9,756 nucleotides of DNA from assembly GCA_947462175.1 (NCBI GenBank), contig CANHOE010000079.1, forward strand, positions 1-9,756. Direction: 5' to 3'. Under the pieces are notes generated by a model. That model searched no databases. It saw only the letters and a program-made list of their open reading frames with translations, and was not told the origin of the DNA. The position numbers were made by a program, and so were the translations under genes. Source of the stretch: Burkholderiales bacterium (GTDB lineage: Bacteria > Pseudomonadota > Gammaproteobacteria > Burkholderiales > Burkholderiaceae_C). This document shows, piece after piece, positions 5,562-9,756 of the stretch; within the stretch, counting starts at the first letter, position 1; every line of letters starts with the position of its first letter.

Positions 5562-7033
5562 GCCGCCAGTTCGGCTGGATCGAAATCGCCCGGCTTGGTC
5601 TGGTGCAAGCCTGCATGGGTGCCGTTGTGGTGTTGACCACTTCGACATTGAACCGCGTCATGGTCGTCGAACTGGCACTGCCCGCGCTGCTGCCAGGCAT
5701 CCTGGTGGCCTTTCACTACTTGATTCAGGTGGTGCGGCCACGGATGGGGCATGGCTCCGATGTCGGCGGGCGCCGTACGCCTTGGCTGATGGGCGGCATG
5801 GGCTCGCTCGCCATGGGTGGGGTCACGTCCGCGCTGGCTGTGGTGTGGATGGCGACGCAGCCAGTTGCGGGCATCGCACTGGCCGTGGTCGGCTTTGGAT
5901 TGATTGGCCTGGGCGTCAGTGCCTGTGGCACCTCATTGCTGGTGCTCCTGGCCAAGCGAGTTCCGGCCGAGCGGCGCGCCGCCGCTGCGACGATCGTCTG
6001 GATGATGATGATCGCGGGCTTCGCAGTCACGGCTGGCACCGCCGGCAAGCTGCTTGATCCCTACTCACCGCAGCGCTTGATGATGGTGTCGAGTGCCGTG
6101 TCGCTGTTGGCCATCGTGATCACCGGGCTGGCATTGCGTGGAATCGAAGGAACCCCTGAGCCTGCGCAGGCCATGGCCGTCACTGCCGCTGCGTCGGCCT
6201 CCCCCGGATTTCGAGTGGCTCTCGCACAGGTCTGGGCTGAGCCCACTGCGCGCCGCTTCACGATCTTTGTCTTCGTCTCGATGCTGGCCTACAGCTCGCA
6301 GGATCTGATTCTTGAACCCTTCGCCGGGTCGGTTTTCGGCTACACGCCGGGCGAGTCGACGCAATTGGCCGGAGTGCAGCACAGCGGCGTGTTGCTGGGC
6401 ATGGTGCTGGTAGCCGTTGCTGGCAGCGGGGTGCTGGGTCGCTGGATGGTGCGACTGACCGGGCGCCCCGTAGAAGCCGGCCGTGCAGCTGGTGGTCGCT
6501 CTGCATCATTGCGCGCGTGGACGGTAGGCGGTTGTCTGGCCTCGGCCCTTGCGCTGGCTGGCCTGGTGATGGCCGGGCTCAGCAACGGCGCCTGGCCGCT
6601 CAAGGCAACGGTGTTCCTGATGGGCGCCTCCAACGGCGCGTTTTCGATTGCGGCGATCGGCTCGATGATGAGTCTGGCCAGCCAGGGGCGCGAGTCCCGC
6701 GAAGGTGTGCGCATGGGCCTTTGGGGCGCAGCCCAGGCGGTGGCGTTCGGCCTCGGTGGTCTGGTCGGCGCCGGGGCCAGTGACCTGGCCCGCTGGTGGT
6801 TCGGCGCGCCCGGGGTGGCTTATTCCGCGGTGTTCGCTTTCGAGGCCGCACTGTTCGTTTTGGCCGCCTGGCTGGCGCTTCGCGCTGCCGGCGATGGGTC
6901 GGCGGTGCCGTCCGAACGCAGTACCACGCACGAGGCATCGCATCGCGGTGCCACTCTGGTCTCGACGCCGCGTCTGGCAGTGCGAGATCCCCAAGCCGGT
7001 GACGCCCCTGTCGCCATCATCCAGTCGAGTTGA
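5558..7033 (+). CDS. PucC/LhaA/Bch2-family major facilitator (ORF428-type) membrane protein
   Basis: A 491-residue polytopic membrane protein of the major facilitator superfamily, in the branch that includes PucC, LhaA and Bch2/ORF428. These proteins are implicated in light-harvesting complex assembly and bacteriochlorophyll handling; the Bch2 member sits between bchG and bchP. Visible features are about twelve hydrophobic segments, an N-terminal RLGLVQACMGAVVVLTTSTL (about 12-31), RVMVVELALPALLPG (33-47), a loop RPRMGHGSDVGGRRTPW (60-76) equivalent to the family's cytoplasmic loop between helices 2 and 3, and a hydrophilic C-terminal tail of about 45 residues. GTG 5558 is chosen for its GGAGGAG site; GTG 5534 would add 8 residues. 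A mini-ORF links it to bchG. Position rather than sequence points to Bch2 rather than PucC or LhaA, so I leave the symbol blank. Confidence 0.92.
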   Translation: MSRQFGWIEIARLGLVQACMGAVVVLTTSTLNRVMVVELALPALLPGILVAFHYLIQVVRPRMGHGSDVGGRRTPWLMGGMGSLAMGGVTSALAVVWMATQPVAGIALAVVGFGLIGLGVSACGTSLLVLLAKRVPAERRAAAATIVWMMMIAGFAVTAGTAGKLLDPYSPQRLMMVSSAVSLLAIVITGLALRGIEGTPEPAQAMAVTAAASASPGFRVALAQVWAEPTARRFTIFVFVSMLAYSSQDLILEPFAGSVFGYTPGESTQLAGVQHSGVLLGMVLVAVAGSGVLGRWMVRLTGRPVEAGRAAGGRSASLRAWTVGGCLASALALAGLVMAGLSNGAWPLKATVFLMGASNGAFSIAAIGSMMSLASQGRESREGVRMGLWGAAQAVAFGLGGLVGAGASDLARWWFGAPGVAYSAVFAFEAALFVLAAWLALRAAGDGSAVPSERSTTHEASHRGATLVSTPRLAVRDPQAGDAPVAIIQSS

Positions 7034-7049
7034 ACACGAGGTGAATGAC

Positions 7050-8279
7050 ATGAGCACGCCCGAAATTTTCGATGTCGTCGTCGTCGGTGGCGGTCCTGCA
7101 GGCGCAACGGCTGCGGACGATCTGGCACGTCAGGGCCGGTCAGTACTGTTGCTGGATCGCGTGGGGCGCATCAAGCCCTGTGGCGGGGCAATACCGCCGC
7201 GCCTCATCAAGGATTTCGCGATTCCCGATGAACTGCTGGTCGCCAAGGCTCGCTCGGCACGGATGATCTCTCCCAAGGACAAGCGGGTCGATATCCCCAT
7301 CGAAAACGGATTCGTTGGCATGGTCGACCGCGATGTGTTCGATGAGTGGCTGCGCGAACGCGCGGCAGCCAGCGGCGCAGTTCGGCGCAGTGGCACGTTT
7401 GACAAACTGACCCGCGACGACGACGGCGTCAGCGTTGTGCACTACACCGCACGCGATGGCCGCGAACGCCGCAGTGCCAAGCCGGGCGAGTTGACCGAAG
7501 GCGTGCCGACTCGAGTGCGCGCCCGTGCGGTGATCGGTGCCGACGGTGCCCGGTCCAAGGTGGCCAGTCAAGCCGTGCCGGGCGCTGAAGACACTGAGTA
7601 TGTGTTTGCTTACCACGAGATCGTGCGCGCTCCCCAGGTGAAGCCTGTGGGCTACGACGGCTCGCGCTGCGATGTGATCTACCGCGGTTCCGTCTCACCG
7701 GATTTCTATGGCTGGGTGTTCCCGCACGGTGACACGCTGAGTATCGGCACCGGCAGTGCGGACAAGGGCTTCTCGCTGCGTGGCGCGGTCGGCGCCTTGC
7801 GCGAAGCTGCGGGATTGGGCGATACCGAAACGCTGCGGCGTGAAGGCGCGCCGCTCCCCATGAAACCTCTGAAGCGCTGGGACAACGGCCGTGATGTGGT
7901 GGTTGCTGGTGATGCCGCTGGTGTGGTGGCGCCAGCATCGGGCGAGGGCATCTACTACGCCATGGTCGGTGGCCGACTGGCCGCTGAGTCGGTCGATGCC
8001 TTGCTGCGAACCGGTGATGTCAAATCGCTCAAGCTTGCGCGCAAGCGTTTTATGAAGGCTCACGGCACCGTGTTCCGGGTGCTTGGCATCATGCAGTGGT
8101 TCTGGTACTCGAACGACAAGCGACGCGAGAGCTTCGTGAAGATCTGCGAGGACAAGGACGTTCAACAGCTCACCTTCGAGTCATACATGAACAAGGAGTT
8201 GGCGCGCAAGAAGCCGATGGCGCATGTGCGCATCTTCCTCAAGGACATGGCGCACCTGATGGGCTTCGCCCGCGCTTGA
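7050..8279 (+). CDS. bchP: Geranylgeranyl bacteriochlorophyll reductase BchP
   Basis: BchP is an FAD-containing, NADPH-dependent reductase that saturates three double bonds of the geranylgeranyl tail to give phytyl, acting on geranylgeranyl-bacteriochlorophyll or on the free diphosphate. The 409-residue protein opens with FDVVVVGGGPAGATAADDLA (7-26; GGGPAG at 13-18), followed by the family motif KPCGGAIPPRLI (42-53). It has the FAD contact VIGADGARSKVA in the middle and a second flavin-binding GDAAGVVAPASGEGIYYAM segment. The C-terminal part, ending SYMNKELARKKPMAHVRIFLKDM, is typical of geranylgeranyl reductases of this group. ATG 7050 has GAGG 8 nt upstream and lies 16 bp after the PucC-family stop, so it belongs to the same transcription unit. 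The frame is open further upstream, but that part is in the shadow of the preceding gene. Confidence 0.96.
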   Translation: MSTPEIFDVVVVGGGPAGATAADDLARQGRSVLLLDRVGRIKPCGGAIPPRLIKDFAIPDELLVAKARSARMISPKDKRVDIPIENGFVGMVDRDVFDEWLRERAAASGAVRRSGTFDKLTRDDDGVSVVHYTARDGRERRSAKPGELTEGVPTRVRARAVIGADGARSKVASQAVPGAEDTEYVFAYHEIVRAPQVKPVGYDGSRCDVIYRGSVSPDFYGWVFPHGDTLSIGTGSADKGFSLRGAVGALREAAGLGDTETLRREGAPLPMKPLKRWDNGRDVVVAGDAAGVVAPASGEGIYYAMVGGRLAAESVDALLRTGDVKSLKLARKRFMKAHGTVFRVLGIMQWFWYSNDKRRESFVKICEDKDVQQLTFESYMNKELARKKPMAHVRIFLKDMAHLMGFARA

Positions 8280-8289
8280 TGCGCGGTTC

Positions 8290-8562
8290 GTGGTGGTGAG
8301 CGACTGGTTGTCGCCCCAGGGGCTCATCACCATCGTCATTGGCTTCACCTTGATTGAGGGCGTCGCGCTGTGGCTCTACCGAGCTCGCACCGGCAAGGGT
8401 GTGGCTCCCAGGGACTTTGTCGCCAACTGGCTGTCAGGTCTGTGTCTGATGTTCGCACTACGCAGCGCGCTTAGCGATGCATGGTGGGTCTGGGTTGCGC
8501 TGTGGCTGCTGGCCTCGGGACTGATCCACGGCAGCGATCTGTGGTCGCGTTGGCAGCGCTGA
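8290..8562 (+). CDS. Small three-helix membrane protein of unknown function downstream of bchP
   Basis: A 90-residue frame starts at GTG 8290, 10 bp after bchP. Three consecutive in-frame GTG codons (8290, 8293, 8296) could each serve as start and none has a clear Shine-Dalgarno sequence, so translation may depend on coupling to bchP. The protein shows three hydrophobic segments, about residues 12-31 (LITIVIGFTLIEGVALWLYR), 43-61 (FVANWLSGLCLMFALRSAL) and 65-84 (WWVWVALWLLASGLIHGSDL), with a basic loop RARTGKGVAPRD and a C-terminal SRWQR. That pattern and the uninterrupted frame look like a real protein. I do not recognise the family. Location in the bchG-bchP unit suggests a membrane role linked to pigment or phototrophic membrane function, but this is only context. 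Confidence 0.7.
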   Translation: MVVSDWLSPQGLITIVIGFTLIEGVALWLYRARTGKGVAPRDFVANWLSGLCLMFALRSALSDAWWVWVALWLLASGLIHGSDLWSRWQR

Positions 8563-8614
8563 TGCAGTGCAGGCCGATGACTGCGGCACGGGCGACTGCT
8601 CAAAACAGAAAACA

Positions 8615-8642
8615 GCGCAAATTTGCCGAAGCAAACTTGCGC
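8615..8642 (-). terminator. Rho-independent terminator of the HiPIP gene
   Basis: A 12-bp stem with one internal mismatch (GCGCAA, then A/C, then TTTGC) closes on a CGAA tetraloop. Reading the minus strand, the stem is followed by the T-rich run TGTTTTCTGTTTTG (complement of 8601-8614). It starts 20 bp after the HiPIP stop. On the plus strand no T-run follows, so it is oriented for the HiPIP gene, although it also sits after the three-helix protein gene. Confidence 0.75.
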
Positions 8643-8661
8643 CATTCCTGCGAGCGGCGGA

Positions 8662-8979
8662 TCAGCCCGCCTTCGGCGCGTAGCCGCTGCACCAGCCCTT
8701 GGATGACACCTGCTTCCCGGCGAATAGCGGACAACCGCCCGCCGCATCCGTTGCCTTGCCCTGGAACAAGGCACAGTTGCCGCAGGCATGGGTGGTCTTG
8801 TGGGCCGGGTATTTCTTCAGGTCGATCTTGGTTGAGTCGGGCTTGTAGCCGAGAGCCACAGCATTGGCGTCGGTCTCTGAGACCATCGAGGCGCCCTGCG
8901 CCATGACCTGCGAGGCAGCGATGGCACCGCTTCCGGCGACGACATGCAACATGAAAGTGCGGCGATTAGTGATACTCAT
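8662..8979 (-). CDS. hip: High-potential iron-sulfur protein (HiPIP), Tat-exported
   Basis: HiPIP is a small soluble periplasmic [4Fe-4S] protein that donates electrons to the photosynthetic reaction centre cytochrome in Rubrivivax and Rhodoferax-type phototrophs. The 105-residue precursor has a Tat signal with NRRTFM (5-10), a hydrophobic core of about 11-24 and a likely cleavage near residues 27-31. The mature part has the family's four-cysteine cluster ligand pattern C66-x2-C69-x13-C83-x13-C97 (CGNC, GGCPLF, KGWCSGY). ATG 8979 is chosen over ATG 9036 because GGAG precedes it by 7 nt and because it places the twin arginines at positions 6-7. It lies convergent to the bchP unit, next to the photosynthesis cluster, which supports the photosynthetic electron donor role. 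It has its own terminator. Respiratory or anaerobic roles are possible for HiPIPs elsewhere. Confidence 0.95.
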   Translation of the reverse strand: MSITNRRTFMLHVVAGSGAIAASQVMAQGASMVSETDANAVALGYKPDSTKIDLKKYPAHKTTHACGNCALFQGKATDAAGGCPLFAGKQVSSKGWCSGYAPKAG

Positions 8980-8986
8980 GGTGAAA

Positions 8987-8990
8987 CTCC
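8987..8990 (-). promoter_or_regulatory. Ribosome binding site of the HiPIP gene
   Basis: Minus-strand GGAG lies 7 nt before ATG 8979, fixing the start that gives a standard Tat signal peptide. The upstream ATG at 9036 has no such site. Confidence 0.6.
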
Positions 8991-9012
8991 GGTGTAAGGA
9001 ACTTAAACAACG

Positions 9013-9030
9013 TCCGACAGCATGTTCGGA
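9013..9030. repeat. Inverted repeat upstream of the HiPIP gene (TCCGA-N8-TCGGA)
   Basis: Two 5-bp arms with an 8-bp centre lie 34-51 bp upstream of the HiPIP start. It could be an operator or a stem in the 5' leader. Short arms mean chance is possible. I could not place a convincing promoter for HiPIP in the 210-bp gap up to phaR. Confidence 0.3.
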
Positions 9031-9053
9031 TGACAAAATTTTTGCACGGAAGC

Positions 9054-9065
9054 GACTCCTGAGTC
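9054..9065. repeat. Short inverted repeat GACTC-CT-GAGTC in the HiPIP-phaR gap
   Basis: A 12-bp sequence made of 5-bp arms around CT, between the divergent HiPIP and phaR genes. It may be a protein-binding site for either gene; nothing else identifies a regulator, and its length is compatible with chance. Confidence 0.25.
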
Positions 9066-9189
9066 ATTTAGTGAACTATGGCGTTTGGGTCCGCTCGCCA
9101 CGCCCACACGGGTAAATCCGTTGGAGGCGCCGTGAATCCGGCTCCTAAAATTTTCTGCGACCGTAAAAGTCACTCGCCTTAAACCTCCG

Positions 9190-9756
9190 ATGCCATCAAC
9201 GCGACGATCCGCTCAGACTCATGCCGCTGATGACAAAGCGCCCGAGGTGAAAACAAGCGGCGACCTCAGGGTGCTGAAGAAATACCCCAATCGGCGGCTC
9301 TACGACACGACAGCCAGCAGCTACATCACGTTGGCCGACGTCAAGAAGATGGTGATGGCTGGCGACAACTTCGTGGTACGCGATGCTAAGACCGCGGAAG
9401 ACCTCACCCGCAGTATCCTGCTGCAGATCATCCTGGAGGAAGAAAGCGGCGGGGTGCCGATGTTTTCGAGCCAGATGCTGGCTCAGATCATCCGCTTCTA
9501 CGGGCACTCCATGCAGGGCATGATGGGTTCGTACCTGGAAAAGAACCTGCAGACCTTCACGGAGATTCAAGGCCGTCTGGCTGATCCGGCGCTGGGCCTG
9601 TACGACACGGCCGCTCACTCCCCGGAGCTGTGGACCCAGTTCCTCAACGGCCAGGCGCCCGCCGTGCAAGGCTTGATGAGCACCTACCTCGAGCAATCGA
9701 AATCGATGTTCACGCAAATGCAGGAGCAAATGGCGAAGCAGGCCGGCACGTTGTTC
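9190..9756 (+). CDS. phaR: Polyhydroxyalkanoate synthesis repressor PhaR (3' end outside window)
   Basis: The frame from ATG 9190 stays open for 189 codons to the window edge. PhaR is a DNA-binding regulator of polyhydroxyalkanoate granule genes (phasin and others) that also binds the polymer. The N-terminal DNA-binding domain is very clear: VLKKYPNRRLYDTTASSYIT (28-47), then DVKKMVMAGDNFVVRDAKT and DLTRSILLQIILEEE (71-85). The PHB-accumulation regulatory domain follows: GVPMFSSQMLAQIIRFYG (88-105) and MQGMMGSYLEKN (108-119). After it comes a Gln/Met-rich helical stretch (SKSMFTQMQEQMAKQAG) typical of the C-terminal part. No Shine-Dalgarno sequence is visible before the ATG; the frame opens at about 9136 but has no other standard start. 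It is divergent from the HiPIP gene and probably marks the end of the photosynthesis genes. Confidence 0.95.
   Translation, partial: MPSTRRSAQTHAADDKAPEVKTSGDLRVLKKYPNRRLYDTTASSYITLADVKKMVMAGDNFVVRDAKTAEDLTRSILLQIILEEESGGVPMFSSQMLAQIIRFYGHSMQGMMGSYLEKNLQTFTEIQGRLADPALGLYDTAAHSPELWTQFLNGQAPAVQGLMSTYLEQSKSMFTQMQEQMAKQAGTLF

Noticed and set aside
7068..7085. Tandem GTC repeat at the start of bchP
   Set aside because: It simply encodes the valine strand before the FAD-binding GGGPAG motif, as is common in this fold.
8993..9009. Possible PpsR site (TGT...ACA) just upstream of the HiPIP gene
   Set aside because: The spacing is 11 rather than 12 bp and the site overlaps the leader close to the ribosome binding site; I do not count it as a match.
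9121..9151. Possible phaR promoter TTGGAG with TAAAAT
   Set aside because: The -10 is good but the spacing is 19 bp and the -35 is poor, so I do not list it as a feature.
1..9756. CRISPR arrays, insertion sequences, tRNA or rRNA genes, phage or defence genes
   Set aside because: None seen: no spaced repeats, transposase frames, tRNA-like cloverleafs or defence domains; gene density is fully explained by the photosynthesis cluster and its flank.

Overview
The window is part of a photosynthesis gene cluster from an anoxygenic phototrophic proteobacterium. The organism is most likely a betaproteobacterium of the Burkholderiales (Rubrivivax, Rhodoferax or Roseateles type). This is an inference from high GC content by eye, carotenoid genes of the spheroidene/spirilloxanthin branch next to the bacteriochlorophyll tail genes, a Tat-exported high-potential iron-sulfur protein (HiPIP) beside them, and a PhaR-type polyhydroxyalkanoate regulator at the right edge.

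Layout. The left edge (1-1582, + strand) holds the C-terminal half of crtD, overlapping crtC. From 1614 to 4471 on the - strand lies crtI followed by crtB, convergent with crtC. A 113-bp divergent control region (4472-4584) carries a textbook PpsR/CrtJ-type TGT-N12-ACA site and an overlapping perfect inverted repeat. It separates crtI from the + strand run bchG, a PucC/LhaA/Bch2-family membrane protein, bchP and a small three-helix membrane protein (4585-8562). A rho-independent terminator and a HiPIP gene follow on the - strand (8615-8979). The start of phaR follows on the + strand and runs off the window at 9756.

How the genes work together. CrtB makes phytoene, CrtI desaturates it, CrtC hydrates the end group and CrtD adds the 3,4-double bond, giving acyclic methoxy-type carotenoid precursors. 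crtF and crtA are not in the window. BchG attaches the C20 alcohol to bacteriochlorophyllide, and BchP reduces the geranylgeranyl tail to phytyl. The PucC-family protein between them probably handles bacteriochlorophyll delivery or light-harvesting assembly. HiPIP is a likely periplasmic electron donor to the reaction centre. Carotenoid synthesis and the bacteriochlorophyll tail steps start from one shared, probably PpsR-controlled, promoter region.

Most of the window is a well-known gene set, and I found no new multi-gene system. The points most worth checking are a 21-codon mini-ORF that bridges bchG and the next gene through two stop/start overlaps, the lack of a credible start codon for crtC within crtD, and the compact crtI/bchG control region, which may give a leaderless bchG transcript.
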